DNA from: Mycolicibacterium peregrinum
GTDB taxonomy: Bacteria > Actinomycetota > Actinomycetes > Mycobacteriales > Mycobacteriaceae
Direction of reading: 5' to 3'
Length of the DNA: 64,000 bases
Assembly: GCF_002102345.1 (NCBI RefSeq)
Contig: NZ_LQPP01000015.1
Span: 186,001-250,000, forward strand
Shown here: one piece after another, positions 22,201-33,700 of the stretch
Layout of the letters: each line of letters opens with the position of its first letter
How positions within the stretch are numbered: the stretch's first letter is position 1
Notes under the pieces: generated by a model
Database searches by the model: none
Told to the model about the DNA's origin: nothing
What the model saw: the letters and a program-made list of their open reading frames with translations, nothing else
Program-made: the position numbers and the translations under genes

Positions 22201-25200
22201 GTGACCCCCGAGGGGGCAGTGCAGTTCCTGGTCGAGACAGCCGGCGACGGCGAACAGATCCGGCGTGCCGCGGCGGTGATCGTCGAGGCGGAGCTCTCAG
22301 AGGCGCCGACTCGACTCGATCTGACCGAACTCAAGGCGGCCCACCCTCGACGTGTCGAGGGCGATGCGCTGCGTAAATGGTTCGGGGACAAAGGTATTCA
22401 GTACGGGCCGGCGTTCTCCGGCCTTGCGGCGGCATTCACCGCAGACGGTCCCGTCACCAGTGTGCTGGCCGAGGTGGCACTGCCAAGCGCGATCCGGTCC
22501 CAGCAGGGGGCCTACCAGATCCACCCGGCCCTGCTCGACGTGTGCTTCCAGTCGGTGGCGGCGTACGCCGAAGGCGAGGACCCGGGCGGTCTGCTGCTCC
22601 CACTGGGCGTGCGAAGCCTGCGCGCGTCCGGGTCGACCCGTTCGGCGCATTACTGCCTGCTGCAGGTCACCAGCGCCGACGCCACCAGCGTGGAAGCCGA
22701 TCTCGATCTGCTCGACGAGGACGGTGAGGTCCTGCTCGTCGTTCGTGGTCTACGGCTGGGCACCGGCATGACCGAAAGCGGTCAGCGGGAACGCATCTTC
22801 AACGAGCGCCTGCTGGCCGTCGAGTGGCACGAGCAGGAACTGCCCGAGGCCCGGACAGCCGGCACGGGCAAGTGGTTGTTGATCACGTCCGACGGTTCGG
22901 ATCTGCTGACCACGGAGTTGGCCGACGCGCTCGAACCCGATCTCGGTGACGTGTCGACAGTGGTCTGGCCCGAAGGGGCGAACCAGACCGCCAACGCCGA
23001 ATCGCTGCGCAACCACCTCGGTGCCGAGACCTACAGTGACGTCGTCCTGGTCCTGGCCGGCGCCGCGGCAACGGGGGACCGGGAGTCGGCGTCTCGGGGC
23101 CTGGGACTGGTCCAGCGGGTGGTTCACATCGTGCAAGAACTGATCGATGTCGACGATCAGGCTCCCCGACTCCACCTCGTCACTCGGGGCGCGCAGTCGG
23201 TGCTGCCCGGCGACGCGCTCAACCTCGATCAGGTGGGGCTGCGCGGACTGGTCCGGGTGATCGGAAACGAGCAGCCGCAACTGCACGCGACGCAGATCGA
23301 CGTGGACGAGCGCACCGATCCCAAGGACATTGCCCGCCAACTGCTCGCCGGCAGCCCCGAGGACGAGACCGCCTGGCGCGACGGTCGGTGGTACACCGCC
23401 CGGCTGGGGGCCAGCCCCTTGGCTGCCGACGAGCGGCTGTCCACCACCGTGGACCTGTCCACCGATGCGGTGCGCCTGAGCATCCGGACCCCAGGGGACT
23501 TCGGTTCGCTGGAGCTGACCACCTTTGAGCGGCCGGCACCCGAGAGCGGCTGCATCGAGGTGAGGGTCCGCGCGTCGAGCCTGAATTTCGTCGACGTTCT
23601 GGCGGCCTCGGGCCGGTATCCCGGTCTCGCCGAGCAGTCCGCAGCACTGGGCCGCGATTTCGCAGGTGTCGTCACGGCCGTCGGACCCGACGTCACCGAC
23701 CACAAGGTCGGCGATCGGGTGGCCGGGGTCGCGGCGACCGGGTGCTGGGGCACGTTCGTCACGTGCGCGTCCGACCTGGCCGTCGCGCTGCCCGATGAGC
23801 TGGCGATGGACAGTGCCGCCGCGGTGCCCACCGCGCATGCCACCGCGTGGTACGCCCTGCGGGAGCTGGCGAGGATATCGGCACAGGACAAGGTGCTGAT
23901 CCATTCGGCAACCGGCGGCCTCGGCCTGGCAGCCATCGCGGTCGCACGCGAGTGCGGAGCCGAGGTGTTCGCCACCGCGGGCAGTCCCGAGCGTCGGCAA
24001 CTGTTGCGCGACATGGGCATCAAGTACGTCTACGACTCGCGCACACTGAGCTTCGCCGACGAGATCCGCCGCGATACCAACGGATACGGTGTCGACGTCG
24101 TGCTCAATTCGCTGACCGGGTCAGGGCAGCGTGCCGGACTGGAACTACTCGCCTTCGGCGGTCGGTTCGTCGAGACCGGAGTCGCCGACCTTCGCGGTGA
24201 CGCCACCCTCACGCCGGCGATGATCCGAGACGGCCTGTCGTTCCACGCGGTCGATCTGTCGTCGCTGAGCCAGCGTCGACCCGACGTCGTCCGCCGACTG
24301 CTGCAGACGGTGTTCGGCAAGCTCGCCGAAGGCGCGCTACCGCTGCCGGAGATCAGCACCTATCCGCTGACCGCATGGGCCGGGGCGATGGAACTGATGG
24401 ATGCGGCCGGGCACACCGGCAAGCTCGTCGTGAAGATCCCGGAGTCGGGTTCCGATACGGCGGTGGTGCCGCCCGAGCACGCACCGGTGTTCCGTGCCGA
24501 CGGGGCTTATGTCATCACCGGCGGCCTCGGCGGCCTCGGACGGTTCCTCGCCGACAAGATGGCGTCGGCTGGTTGCGGCCGGATCGTGCTCAACGCCAGG
24601 TCCCAGCCGTCCGCCGAAGCACTGGTCGAGCTCGACCGGATCCGCGGCCTCGGTACCGAGGTAGAGGTGGTCACCGGCGACATCGCCGATCCCGCCACTG
24701 CCGCGGCGCTGGTGTCGGCGGCGACGGCCACCGGACTGGCACTGCGTGGTGTCCTGCACGCGGCGGCGGTCGTCGAAGACGCCACGCTGACCAACATCAC
24801 CGATGACCTGGTGGCCCGAGATTGGACGCCAAAGGCTGTGGGCGCGTGGAACCTTCACGACGCGACGCGGTCGGCGTCGCTGGACTGGTTCTGCTGCTTC
24901 TCGTCGGCGGCCGCCCTCGTGGGCTCACCGGGGCAGGGTGCGTACGCCGCCGCCAACAGCTGGTTGGACGGATTCACCCAGTGGCGGCGAAATGCGGGAC
25001 TGCCGTCGAGCGCCATCGCCTGGGGTGCGTGGACCGAGATCGGCAAGGGCGCCGGTTTTGCCGAGGCCTCTGATTCGGCGATCGCGCCCGACGAAGGCGC
25101 CCACGCGTTCGAGACGATGCTGCGGCACAACCGTGGCTACGCCGGCTACACGCCGATCGTGGGAGTGTCCTGGCTCGCAGACTTCGCCAAGCGGGTCCCG

Positions 25201-25539
25201 TTCGCCGAGTCGTTCCGTCCCGCGAATTCCGGGGATTCCGACGCCAGCGGATTCCTCACCGAGTTGTACGGCAGTCCGCAGGACGAATGGCCTTCGCGGT
25301 TGCGCCGTCTGGTCTCCGATCAGATCAGCGTGCTGCTGCGTCGTTCGATCGACCCGGATCGTCCGCTGGCCGAATACGGTATCGACTCACTGGGCAACCT
25401 CGAGGTACGGACCAGGATCGAGACCGAAACCGGGGTGCGGATCAGCCCGGCGGACATCACCACCGTCCGCGGGCTCGCCGACAAGTTGTGCGAGAAGTTG
25501 GTCGCCAATGCCGACACGGAGCTGACACCGACGGCGTGA
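19261..25539 (+). CDS. Mycocerosic-acid-synthase-like (Mas/Pks5-type) iterative PKS
   Basis: A 2092-residue, fully reducing type I PKS in one intact frame. Domain order: KS (about residues 5-430; Cys178, His313, His349), AT (about 530-850; Ser621 in GHSMGE, and VASH at 722-725, the form typical of methylmalonyl-CoA selection), DH (about 895-1150; His927), ER (about 1400-1730; NADPH loop near 1547), KR (about 1750-1990; TGGLGGLG and Tyr1895) and ACP (phosphopantetheine Ser2043). No thioesterase, as in Mas, Pks2 and Pks3/4. It should make multiply methyl-branched fatty acyl chains for transfer by the adjacent PapA. Start TTG 19261 follows GAGAGAGG. Exact product cannot be read from sequence. 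Confidence 0.95.
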   Translation: MAETPVTPIAVIGMGCRLPGGIDSPAAFWQALLRRDDLVTKVPLDRWDADEYYDPEPGVPGRSVSKWGAFLDDVSGFDADFFGYGEREAPSIDPQHRLLLETSWEALEHAGRAPGDIAGSLTGVFLGMTHNDYQMVAAEADALDGAYGFAGTNFSLASGRVAYALGVHGPALTVDSACSSGLLAIHMACRSLHESESDLALAGGASLLLDPKKMVAGSAQGMLSPTGRCHAFDVGADGFVSGEGVAMVLLKRLADAERDGDRVLAVIRGTAANQDGHTINIATPSQESQSAVYRAALAAGAVDPVTVGMIEAHGTGTPVGDPIEYASLAAVYGTDGPCALGSVKTNIGHAQSASGAIGLIKAVLALQHGAVPANLHFTELPEAMARLNSSLVVPTELMSWPVAGEHPRRAAVSSYGLSGTNVHAVLEQAPAAGYEPAVASGGDGEPMMFPVSSTSADELRRTAGRLANWLIHEAGDQPLPDLAYTLTRRRAHRPFRTTVTAATAEELGAALREVAEGDAVYEPAVGTGERGPVWLFSGQGSQWAGMGAQLLATEPAFAAAIAELEPLIAAESGFSVTEAISDSEPVQGINRVQPTIFAMQVALAAALKSRGVQPGAVIGHSMGEAAAAVVAGALSLQDAVRVICRRSTLMTRISGSGAMASVELPAQHVLSELAARGITDVVISVIASPKSTVVGGTTERIRELVADWEQRDIMAREVAVDVASHSPQVDPILDELAEVLGDLTPLTPTVPYYSSTSYDPRDEPYTDADYWVDNLRHAVRFSAAVQAALEDGYRVFGELSPHPLLVHPAHQVARSLDINIAALPSMRRETDMPTGLLQYVGDLHSAGAAVDFGTLYPAGTLADSPLPTWTRLPLTVSRDAREHVPGGGHLLNVHPLLGAHVVLPEDPERHVWQADVGVDAQPWLGDHQVHNVAALPGAAYCEMALVAGRSLLGDACEVRDIAFEQMLLLDAETVVSAEAKVTPEGAVQFLVETAGDGEQIRRAAAVIVEAELSEAPTRLDLTELKAAHPRRVEGDALRKWFGDKGIQYGPAFSGLAAAFTADGPVTSVLAEVALPSAIRSQQGAYQIHPALLDVCFQSVAAYAEGEDPGGLLLPLGVRSLRASGSTRSAHYCLLQVTSADATSVEADLDLLDEDGEVLLVVRGLRLGTGMTESGQRERIFNERLLAVEWHEQELPEARTAGTGKWLLITSDGSDLLTTELADALEPDLGDVSTVVWPEGANQTANAESLRNHLGAETYSDVVLVLAGAAATGDRESASRGLGLVQRVVHIVQELIDVDDQAPRLHLVTRGAQSVLPGDALNLDQVGLRGLVRVIGNEQPQLHATQIDVDERTDPKDIARQLLAGSPEDETAWRDGRWYTARLGASPLAADERLSTTVDLSTDAVRLSIRTPGDFGSLELTTFERPAPESGCIEVRVRASSLNFVDVLAASGRYPGLAEQSAALGRDFAGVVTAVGPDVTDHKVGDRVAGVAATGCWGTFVTCASDLAVALPDELAMDSAAAVPTAHATAWYALRELARISAQDKVLIHSATGGLGLAAIAVARECGAEVFATAGSPERRQLLRDMGIKYVYDSRTLSFADEIRRDTNGYGVDVVLNSLTGSGQRAGLELLAFGGRFVETGVADLRGDATLTPAMIRDGLSFHAVDLSSLSQRRPDVVRRLLQTVFGKLAEGALPLPEISTYPLTAWAGAMELMDAAGHTGKLVVKIPESGSDTAVVPPEHAPVFRADGAYVITGGLGGLGRFLADKMASAGCGRIVLNARSQPSAEALVELDRIRGLGTEVEVVTGDIADPATAAALVSAATATGLALRGVLHAAAVVEDATLTNITDDLVARDWTPKAVGAWNLHDATRSASLDWFCCFSSAAALVGSPGQGAYAAANSWLDGFTQWRRNAGLPSSAIAWGAWTEIGKGAGFAEASDSAIAPDEGAHAFETMLRHNRGYAGYTPIVGVSWLADFAKRVPFAESFRPANSGDSDASGFLTELYGSPQDEWPSRLRRLVSDQISVLLRRSIDPDRPLAEYGIDSLGNLEVRTRIETETGVRISPADITTVRGLADKLCEKLVANADTELTPTA

Positions 25540-25573
25540 TGCCGAATTCGGTTGAGTTTACAGAGGAGTCACG

Positions 25574-26989
25574 TTGCAGTTAGGGTCCGTTTCGATCGGT
25601 TCGGTCGAAGAATGGGAAGCACCGCCCGGTTCTGCCGTTTCCTGGCGAGCCTCGCCGGCGTCGTGCGCCAAGTCGGCTGAAGCGCCCGTCAGTGACGTGC
25701 CGGTCAGCTACATGCAGGCCCAGCACCTGCGAGGGTTCGTCGATCAGCGAGCCAAAGGCCTGGACTACTCCCGTCTGGTGATCGTCACGTGTGACATTCC
25801 AGGACAATGCGACATCAGGGCGATGACGTACGTGGTCAATGCCCATGTGCGCAGGCATGACACGTTCCGTAGCTGGTTCGAGTACCACGATCTCGACAAC
25901 ATCGTGCGGCACACGATGCCCAATCCGGCCGACATCAAGTTCGTGCCCACCCGGCACGGTGAGCTCACGTCGGAGGAACTGCGTCAGCTGACGCTGTCGA
26001 CACCGGATCCGCTGCACTGGGACTGCTTCACCTACGGCATCGTCCAGTACCCGGATCGGTTCACGATCTATGTGAGCATCGACCACCTGCACATGGATGC
26101 GACCTTCGCAGGTGTCACGCTCATGGAGTTCCATGCGATGTACACCACCCTCGTCAGTGGTGGCGCGCCGCTGGCACTTCCGGAGGCAGGCAGTTACGAC
26201 GCCTTCTGCATGCGCCAGAAGGAACTGCTCGGTTCCTTGACGCCGGACTCACCGGAAGTCAAGGCGTGGGCCGACTTCGCGACCAGCAACAACGGCAGTC
26301 TGCCGGACTTCCCACTGCCTCTGGGAGATCCGCTCGAGCCGTGTGGCGCGGAGATGTGGGTCGAGACCCTCATGGACGAGGAGCAGACGGCCAATTTCGA
26401 ATCGGCATGCGTCGCAGCCGGGGCCCGCTTCATCGGTGGCATGCTCGCCTGCACCGGGATGGCCGAGCATGAACTGACCGGAGCAGATACCTACTACGGG
26501 CTGACTCCGAGCGATACCCGCAAGACCACTGCCGACCTGATGACGATGGGCTGGTTCACCGGACTGGTCCCGATCACCGTTCCGATCGCCGGTAGGTCGT
26601 TTGCCGAATCGGCCGTTGCGGCACAGCAATCCTTCGACGCCGGACATCAGCTCGTCGACGTCCCGTTCTATCGGGTGCTCGAATTGCGACCCGAATTAGA
26701 GTGGCCGAGGCCGAATTTCCAGGTGATCAACTTCCTGGATGCCGGGGCGGCTCCGTTGTCGGTGCTGCTCACCACCGAGTTGGAATCAATGCGGATCGGC
26801 ATGTTCAGCGACGGCGTGTACTCGTACCAGATGACGGTGTTCCTGGTGCGATTGAAGGACCGCACGGCGGTTTCGGTGGTCTATCCGAACAATCCCGAGG
26901 CACATGAATCGGTCGGCCGGTACGTCAAGGTGCTGAAGTCGACGTGTGCACGGGTGCTGGAAAGCCTCAGCGCAGGGTCGCGCAGGTGA
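25574..26989 (+). CDS. PapA-family polyketide-associated acyltransferase
   Basis: A 471-residue condensation-fold acyltransferase that would transfer the PKS-made chain from the ACP to a hydroxyl acceptor. The active-site HxxxD motif is HLHMDA (His171-Asp175), preceded by SID as in other PapA proteins. The usual Gly after the Asp is Ala here. TTG 25574 has GAGGAG 7 bases upstream. Starts 34 bp after the PKS and is followed by the FAAL after 36 bp, so the three form an operon. In sulfolipid and acyltrehalose loci PapA proteins acylate trehalose; the acceptor here is unproven. Confidence 0.92.
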   Translation: MQLGSVSIGSVEEWEAPPGSAVSWRASPASCAKSAEAPVSDVPVSYMQAQHLRGFVDQRAKGLDYSRLVIVTCDIPGQCDIRAMTYVVNAHVRRHDTFRSWFEYHDLDNIVRHTMPNPADIKFVPTRHGELTSEELRQLTLSTPDPLHWDCFTYGIVQYPDRFTIYVSIDHLHMDATFAGVTLMEFHAMYTTLVSGGAPLALPEAGSYDAFCMRQKELLGSLTPDSPEVKAWADFATSNNGSLPDFPLPLGDPLEPCGAEMWVETLMDEEQTANFESACVAAGARFIGGMLACTGMAEHELTGADTYYGLTPSDTRKTTADLMTMGWFTGLVPITVPIAGRSFAESAVAAQQSFDAGHQLVDVPFYRVLELRPELEWPRPNFQVINFLDAGAAPLSVLLTTELESMRIGMFSDGVYSYQMTVFLVRLKDRTAVSVVYPNNPEAHESVGRYVKVLKSTCARVLESLSAGSRR

Positions 26990-27025
26990 GCCGCGGAATG
27001 AAGTCAGAACAGGAAGGCACACTCG

Positions 27026-28750
27026 ATGGCTGAGTCGACACTCAACGGCGTGTTGCGTGAGCGGGCGAGCATGCAGCCCAATGACATCGCCTACACCTTC
27101 GTCGATTACGAACGCGACTGGGACGGCATTGAGGAGACCCTGACCTGGGGTCAGCTCTACCGACGCATCCGGAACCTGGCGGGGGAACTGCAGACCCACG
27201 CCGCATCGGGGGACCGCGCGGTGGTGCTCGCACCCCAGAGCCTGGACTACATCGTCGCCTTCCTGGCTTCACTGGAAGCCGGCGTGGTCTGCGTCCCGCT
27301 GTCGACACCGATGATCGGCGCCCACGACGAGCGGGTCACCGCGGTCCTGCGTGACGCGGCGCCCACGGTCATCCTCACGACGTCCGCCATTTCCGAGACG
27401 GTGACCCCGTATGCCGTGGCACAGGACGGCAAGCCGGCGCCCGTCGTGCTCGAGGTCGACAAGCTCGACCTGGATTCCCGCAAGGCGGTACGGCTGAGGC
27501 GCGAAGCCGCCCCCGAGACCGCCTACCTCCAGTACACGTCGGGCTCGACGCGGACTCCCGCGGGCGTGATGGTCTCGAATCGCAACCTGACGGCCAACTT
27601 CGAGCAGATGATGGCCAGCTTCTATCCGGACTACAACCGTGTGCCGCCGGCCGACACGACCGTCGTCACGTGGCTGCCGCTGTACCACGACATGGGGATG
27701 ATGGCGGGCATCGTGGCGCCGATCCTGGGTGGATGGCGCACCGTGATGATGAGTCCGTTGGCGTTCCTGGCCCGACCGGCACGCTGGATGCAACAGCTCG
27801 GCAGCGTGACCACCGGCCTGACCGCGGGACCCAACTTCGCCTTCGACCTTGCTTCGGCCAAGACCACCGATGACGATATGGCGGGTTGCGACCTGGGCAA
27901 CGTGCTGAGCATCATCAGCGGCGCCGAGCGCGTTCACCATGCGACCGTCGAACGCTTCACCAAGCGGTTCGCCGCGTTCAATCTGCAGGGCAAGGTGATT
28001 CGTCCGTCCTATGGTCTGGCCGAGGCCACGCTGTATGTCGCGACGCGCGAGCCGGGCAAGCCGCCGGTGGTGGCCCACTTCGAGCCCGAGAAACTGGCCG
28101 CCGGGCACGCCGAGCGGTGTGCCAGCGGAACCGCACTGATCAGCTACGGGACACCGCAGAGCCCGGCCGTTCGGATCGTCGACACGGAGTCCCACACCGA
28201 GATGCCCGCCGGGATGATCGGTGAGATCTGGGCACAGGGCGAGAACATCGCGGCCGGATACTGGAATCGGCCCGCCGAGACGCAGGAGACCTTCGGGGCG
28301 ACGATCGAGGGCGCACCCGACGGAACATGGCTGCGGACCGGCGATCTGGGCTTCATCTCCGAAGGCGAGTTGTTCATCATCGGACGGGTCAAGGATCTGC
28401 TGATCGTCCGCGGACGCAACCACTACCCGGACGACATCGAGGCCACGGTCTCGGCGATCTCCCGTGGGCGCGTCGCTGCGATTGCGGTGAACCACGAAGA
28501 GGAGGAGAAGCTCGTCGCGGTCATCGAGGTGAAGAAGCGTTCCGACGAAAGCCCGGAGGCCCTGTCCGAGCGTCTCACGTTGATGAAACGCGAAGTGATC
28601 TCCGCCATCTCGACGGCGCACGGCCTCAACCCCGCCGACCTGGCACTCGTGGCCCCCGGCTCGCTCCCGATCACCACCAGCGGCAAGGTCCGTCGTCAGG
28701 CGAGTGCCGAGCTGTACCGCCGGCAGGAGTTTGCGAGGTTGGACGCCTGA
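27026..28750 (+). CDS. Fatty-acyl-AMP ligase (FadD/FAAL)
   Basis: A 574-residue acyl-adenylate-forming enzyme of the FAAL type that activates a fatty acid and hands it to the PKS as starter. AMP-binding P-loop YTSGSTRTPAG (about residues 170-180), the YGLAEA motif, TGDLGF and the C-terminal catalytic Lys region (TTSGKVRRQ) are all present. Similarity to FadD23/24/25-type ligases, which sit beside Pks and PapA genes, supports the FAAL reading over acyl-CoA synthesis. AGGAAGG precedes ATG 27026. Confidence 0.92.
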   Translation: MAESTLNGVLRERASMQPNDIAYTFVDYERDWDGIEETLTWGQLYRRIRNLAGELQTHAASGDRAVVLAPQSLDYIVAFLASLEAGVVCVPLSTPMIGAHDERVTAVLRDAAPTVILTTSAISETVTPYAVAQDGKPAPVVLEVDKLDLDSRKAVRLRREAAPETAYLQYTSGSTRTPAGVMVSNRNLTANFEQMMASFYPDYNRVPPADTTVVTWLPLYHDMGMMAGIVAPILGGWRTVMMSPLAFLARPARWMQQLGSVTTGLTAGPNFAFDLASAKTTDDDMAGCDLGNVLSIISGAERVHHATVERFTKRFAAFNLQGKVIRPSYGLAEATLYVATREPGKPPVVAHFEPEKLAAGHAERCASGTALISYGTPQSPAVRIVDTESHTEMPAGMIGEIWAQGENIAAGYWNRPAETQETFGATIEGAPDGTWLRTGDLGFISEGELFIIGRVKDLLIVRGRNHYPDDIEATVSAISRGRVAAIAVNHEEEEKLVAVIEVKKRSDESPEALSERLTLMKREVISAISTAHGLNPADLALVAPGSLPITTSGKVRRQASAELYRRQEFARLDA

Positions 28751-28780
28751 TCGGGGCTGAACCGAAGCGCTGAAACCACC

Positions 28781-29485
28781 ATGTGGGCAACCCTTTTGCT
28801 GATGGCCATCGCGGTCAGCCTCGAACCGGTACGGATCGGGCTGACCGTGCTGATGCTGAACCGGCCCCGGCCGGTGCACCAGTTGCTGGCATTCCTGTGC
28901 GGCGGGTTCCTCATGGGCCTGGTGGTCGGCGGGACGGCGTTGCTGGTCCTCGACGCCGCACCGCTGGCCGCGGGCACGCTCACGGTGCCGCGGATGCAGA
29001 TCGGGATCGGCATCCTCGCCTTGGTCGCCGCCGTGTTGGTGGCCGCCAACGTGGGTTCACGGCGGGCGCAAAAGGCGGAGGCGGAGCCGGAGGAATCCGG
29101 CTCCGGCCAGGTGGCCATCGCGGCGCCGCGTGTCGGTCTGCGAGACCGGATACGTGCGGTCATGCAAGGCAATTCGCTGTGGGTGGCCGGCGTCAGCGGA
29201 CTGGGTATCGCACTGCCGTCAGTCGACTACCTGGCGGCGCTGGCCGTCATACACGCCTCCGGTGTCGCACCCGGCACACAGGTGGGTGCGGTGATCGCGT
29301 TCAACCTGGTGGCGTTTGCACTCGTGGAGATCCCACTCCTGAGTTACCTGATCGCGCCGCAACGTACGCTGGTGTGGATGACCCGCGTGCACACCTGGAT
29401 CCGTTCGTGCACGCGGCGCGACGTAGCGATGATCCTCACTGCGGCAGGTGCTTTGTTCATCACGATCGGCCTGCTGGGGATATGA
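28781..29485 (+). CDS. Gap/Sap-family membrane protein for lipid translocation
   Basis: A 234-residue protein with about six membrane helices in two groups of three around a polar loop (roughly residues 88-130). This layout and the MWATLLLMAIAVSLEPVRIG start match the GAP family (Gap in the glycopeptidolipid locus, Sap/Rv3821 in the sulfolipid locus), needed for moving the finished lipid to the cell surface. Fifth-position placement between FAAL and the PE-PPE acyltransferase supports that role. Its stop overlaps ATG 29482. Confidence 0.87.
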   Translation: MWATLLLMAIAVSLEPVRIGLTVLMLNRPRPVHQLLAFLCGGFLMGLVVGGTALLVLDAAPLAAGTLTVPRMQIGIGILALVAAVLVAANVGSRRAQKAEAEPEESGSGQVAIAAPRVGLRDRIRAVMQGNSLWVAGVSGLGIALPSVDYLAALAVIHASGVAPGTQVGAVIAFNLVAFALVEIPLLSYLIAPQRTLVWMTRVHTWIRSCTRRDVAMILTAAGALFITIGLLGI

Positions 29486-29535
29486 GCGGCAGCATGACAC
29501 CGTCGACGGGCGGTGCTCAGAAGGGAGACGGCAGG

Positions 29536-30723
29536 ATGCCTGGAGCCAACAGAGGACGTCGGCGTCGCGATGCCGTCCGCCGCGTGCCGCAAGGCCTGCT
29601 GGCCGGAACCTTCGCCGTCGGCCTCGTCGCCGCGGGAACGGTGTTCGGCGCCGGAACCGCGTCCGCCGAGTCCGCGCTGATCTTCGGCGGCGCCCGCGGC
29701 CCCGGCATTCCGTGGGACCAGATCACCAACAAGGTGGGCCGCGGTTACTACCCGAATGCGAACCGGCGCATCGTCGAGTATCCCGCCGGGATGGTATACG
29801 GCCGGCTGCCGGACAAGTTGTGGCCCGGCAACGACATCTCGACCGACAGCGTGGGCGACTCGGTGGACATCGGTGCCCGCAACCTGAAGACCGCGCTGCA
29901 GAACACACCCGGCCAGACCGTGGTGGTCGGCAACTCCGAGGGCGCGCTGGTGCTCAGCGAGGCGCTGGCGCGCCTGTCGCAGGATCCCGGTGCGCGCGCC
30001 CCAGAGGGCGTGTCCTTCACACTGTTCGGGCCCCCGCAGTCGGTGACACCGTTCAGCCATTCGGTCCTGTCGTCGCTGACGCCGGGAACGTACGTGCCGC
30101 TGATCGACTACACCGTGCGCGGACCGGTGGAGAGCCAGTACGACACCACCTTGGTGGTGGGTGAATACGATTTCATCGCCGACTTCCCCGATCGGCCGGA
30201 CAACTTCCTGGCGCTCGCGAATTCACTTGTCGCGCTGGAGTATCTGCACACCGAGACGTCGTACTCCACCCGTGAGGAGGTGCCGCCGCAGAACATCTTC
30301 GTCACGGTCAACTCCAAGGGCGCGACGCAAACGGCGTATTTCCTGCCGACCCAACTCCTGCCCCTGACCAGACCCCTTCGCGATCTCGGAGTTCCCAACG
30401 AACTGGTCGACCAGCTCGACGGTGTGGTGCGACCCATGGTGGACGCCGGATACTCGCGTAACGACTACCCGGGTGCCCCGGCTACCGGTATCGATCCCGT
30501 AGCCCGGGCCAACGTCGAGGATTGGTTGCGGCAGGCCGGCGCCGGCCTGGCGGAACTGCCGCCTCAGCAGGCTCCCGCGTCGCAGCCCACGATCAAGTTG
30601 AGCCGCACCGACCAGGAGAACATCGACAAGGCGGTGCAGGGCATCAAGGTGAGCCCCACTGATCAGGCCAACATCGACAACGCGGCTGCACAGGTGAAGA
30701 ACCTGTTCCCAGGGATCGGCTAG
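29536..30723 (+). CDS. Secreted PE-PPE-domain acyltransferase (Chp1/Chp2-like)
   Basis: A 395-residue exported alpha/beta hydrolase of the PE-PPE domain family. A basic n-region (RGRRRRDAVRR) is followed by a hydrophobic core and a cleavage site near TASAE. The nucleophile is Ser134 in GNSEGA. Family members Chp1 (Rv3822) and Chp2 complete sulfolipid-1 and polyacyltrehalose by moving acyl chains between trehalose cores at the membrane exterior; the same is inferred here. ATG 29536 has AAGGGAGA upstream; ATG 29482, overlapping the Gap stop as ATGA, would add 18 residues. The C-terminus has two tandem copies of a TDQ-x-NID-containing unit. Confidence 0.88.
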   Translation: MPGANRGRRRRDAVRRVPQGLLAGTFAVGLVAAGTVFGAGTASAESALIFGGARGPGIPWDQITNKVGRGYYPNANRRIVEYPAGMVYGRLPDKLWPGNDISTDSVGDSVDIGARNLKTALQNTPGQTVVVGNSEGALVLSEALARLSQDPGARAPEGVSFTLFGPPQSVTPFSHSVLSSLTPGTYVPLIDYTVRGPVESQYDTTLVVGEYDFIADFPDRPDNFLALANSLVALEYLHTETSYSTREEVPPQNIFVTVNSKGATQTAYFLPTQLLPLTRPLRDLGVPNELVDQLDGVVRPMVDAGYSRNDYPGAPATGIDPVARANVEDWLRQAGAGLAELPPQQAPASQPTIKLSRTDQENIDKAVQGIKVSPTDQANIDNAAAQVKNLFPGIG

Positions 30724-30728
30724 CGGCT

Positions 30729-30766
30729 CGGCTCAGCGTTGCCGGGCTCGGCTCAGTTGCCGGGCT
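30729..30766. repeat. Imperfect tandem duplication at the mmpL stop codon
   Basis: Two units, 30729-30748 and 30749-30766, share CGGCTCAG and TTGCCGGGCT and differ by an extra CG in the first. Read on the minus strand, the codons for the last MmpL residues (AEPGN) recur just after the stop. Likely replication slippage. Confidence 0.7.
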
Positions 30767-33700
30767 CGGCTTCCTGCTTGACCCCCACCCTCAGTCGACT
30801 GCGCGCCCGGTCGAGCTGACGTGTGACGAAATCCGACGGCCACCAGTTCGCCGTGCCCATCAGCGTGGCGATGGCGGGCACGGTCAAGGTGCGGACCAGG
30901 AACGTGTCCAGCAGAATCCCCACGCCCACGACGAATCCGGCTTGCACGACCGTGGTGATGCTGGCGAACAACAGGCCGAACATCGATGCCGCGAAGATCA
31001 GCCCGGCCGCGGTGATCACGCCGCCGGTGGATCCGACGGTACGGATCACACCCGACCGCACGCCGTGGGGCGACTCATCGCGTATTCGGGAGATCAGCAG
31101 CAGGTTGTAATCGGCGCCGACCGCCACCAGCACGATGAAGGTCAGTGCGGGCACGCTCCAATGCAACTGTTGGCCAAGGACATACTGGAACATCACGACA
31201 CCGATGCCCAGGGCCGACAGGTAGGAGATCACCACCGAGGCGATCAGGTAGAGCGGCGCGACGAACGCACGCAACAGCACGACCAGGATCAGTAGCACGA
31301 CCGCGATGGTGATCGCGATGATGAGCCGGATGTCGTGGTTGTAGAAGTCGCGGGTGTCGCGCAGCATCGCCGGATATCCGGCGATAGACACCGAGGACCC
31401 TTCGAGCGCGGTGTTTGGCAGGGCGCCCCGCGCGGTGTCGCCGATCGAATTGACCAGGTTCATCGCCTCGGTGCCGAACGGGTTGATATCGGTCTGGATC
31501 AGGTAACGCGCGGTATGACCATCCGGGGATATGAATGTCGCTGCGGCCTTACGGAATTCGTCCTGGGTCAGAATCTGTGCGGGCACGTAGAACCCGGACA
31601 TCGGTGGGCTGGCGGCGTCGGTCTTCATGTTGAGCAGGAATGCCGACGCCTCGTCGAGCCCCGAACCCACCCGCTTGGTCTCGGAGACCAGTAGCGAGAC
31701 TCCGTCGGCGATCTGCCTGCTGGCGTCGGCGAGGTTGTCGGCGCCGCTTTGCAGGGTGTTGAGCTGTGATCGCGCCTGGGCCGGGTTGGCCAGTCCCATG
31801 GATTGCATGGCCTTGCTCGCGGTGTCGATGGTGGCGCTGAGCTTCTTGACGGTGTCCTCGAGGGTCTGCATGGAATCTGTCGCCCGCAGATCCCGTGCCA
31901 GGGCGGCGATCTGATCGAAGGTACCGTCGGTTCGGGCGGCAGCCAGTCGGCGCAGTGATCCGCGGGCCTCGAGACAGGCCGGGTCGGTGAGACAGACCGG
32001 GCTGGTGTCCAATCCCCGCAGGACCGGATCGATCCACGGCATGCCGTTGGTCAGATCGGCGAAGTTCGTGTCGAGCGAGTCGCCGAGCGCCCGCATGCTG
32101 CTGACCAGCTTTGCCGCGCTGTCGATCTGCTGGAGCGTCGTGTTGCCGCCGACCTGCTTCTGCATTGTCGCCAGGGCGTCGACCAGGCCCCGCGCTCCGG
32201 CCACGCCGCGGGTGACCTGTGTGCGCACATCGAGCAGGCTGGTGGCCAACGTATCGGCACCGTCGGTGAGCCGGTTGAGATCGCTTGCGCGCCCGTTGAT
32301 CTGGGTCGACGCGTCGTTCAGCTTGGTTCCGACCTCGCCGGCCTGATAGCTCAGTCGTGCCTGCTGCAGCGATTCTCCCGTCGGCCGGGTGATACCTCGC
32401 ACGACCGCGACCCCGGGAAGCTGGCTCACCCGCTGGGCCATCTGTTCCAGGTCGGCCAGTGCCTGGGGTGTACGCAACTCGTTCGGGGACTGGACGATCA
32501 GGTACTGCGGAATGGCCGAGCTGATCGGGAAGTGGTCCTCCAGCGCCGCATAACCCATCGAGCTCTCAGCGTGTGCGGGCAGCGCCTTGCGGTCGTCGTA
32601 GTTGTACTGGACCAGGGTCGCGCAACTGGCCAGCGCCGCGAGGACGACCAGGCTGGCGGCCAGATGGGACCATGGCCGGCGCACGATGCGGATACCGGAT
32701 CGTCGCCAGATCCGGCTCGTGAGGTCACGGCGCGGGGCGATCCAACCCCGACGCCCGACCAACACCATCACGGCGGGCAACAGCGTCAACGCGGCCAACA
32801 ACGCGATGCCGATGGCGACGGCGAGTGCGGTGCCGACGGTAGAGAACAGGCCCAATTGAGCGAACATCATGCCCAAGAAGGTGACGGCGACCGTGGCGGC
32901 GGATGCGGCGATGACCTTGCCGATCGAGCCGAGTGCCTGTTCGACCGCGCGGTCGGATTCCAGACCGTCGCGCAGATAGTCGTGATACCGGCTGATGAGG
33001 AAGACGGCGTAGTCGGTCCCGGCGCCGGCCATCATGGCGGTCAGGAACACGACGGTCTGGTTCGAGATGCCCATGCCCAGGTAGGCCAGGCCCGCGATCA
33101 CCGACTGGGCCGTCACCAGCGAGGCCCCGATGGTGAGCAGGGGCAGCAGCATCGTGACCGGATTTCGGTAGATCAACAGCAGGATCACCAGAACCATCCC
33201 GATCGTGGCGATCTCGATGGCGGTCGTGTCGCGTTCGCCGATGTCGGTGAGATCGGCGACGGTGGCGGCGGGTCCGGTGAGGCTCGCGGTCAGCGAGGCG
33301 CCCTGCACGCTGTTCTTGACGATGTCGGCGACCCGGGTATACGACGCGTATGACTGTGGCGAACCGACATCGCCCGCGATGCCTACGGGCAGGATCCAGG
33401 CCTTGCCGTCCTTGCTGGCCATGAACTCGCGCAGGGGCGGGGCACTGATGAAGTCCTGCAGCATGACGACATCGGTGTGGTTCTTGCGCAGATCGTCGAC
33501 GAGCTTGCGGTACGTCGCTTCATCGGCCGGGCCCAGGCCTTTGTCGTTGCTGAGCACGACCAACAGCACGTTCTCGGAGCCGGATTCGTGAAACGCCTCG
33601 GTCATCTCACGGGTGGCCACGGTGACGGGCGCGTGCGATGGCAGGATCGCGACCGGACGCTGCTGCACCATCAGCGTCAGCGACGGGAATGTCAGGGGCA

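Noticed and set aside
19483..24000. Long antisense open frames opposite the PKS (769 and 416 residues)
   Set aside because: The forward strand has intact catalytic motifs throughout; the reverse frames are Arg/Gly-rich shadows.
28783..29535. Upstream extension of the Chp-like frame across the Gap gene
   Set aside because: The signal peptide starts at 29536 (or 29482 at most); the extension is out-of-frame reading of the Gap gene.
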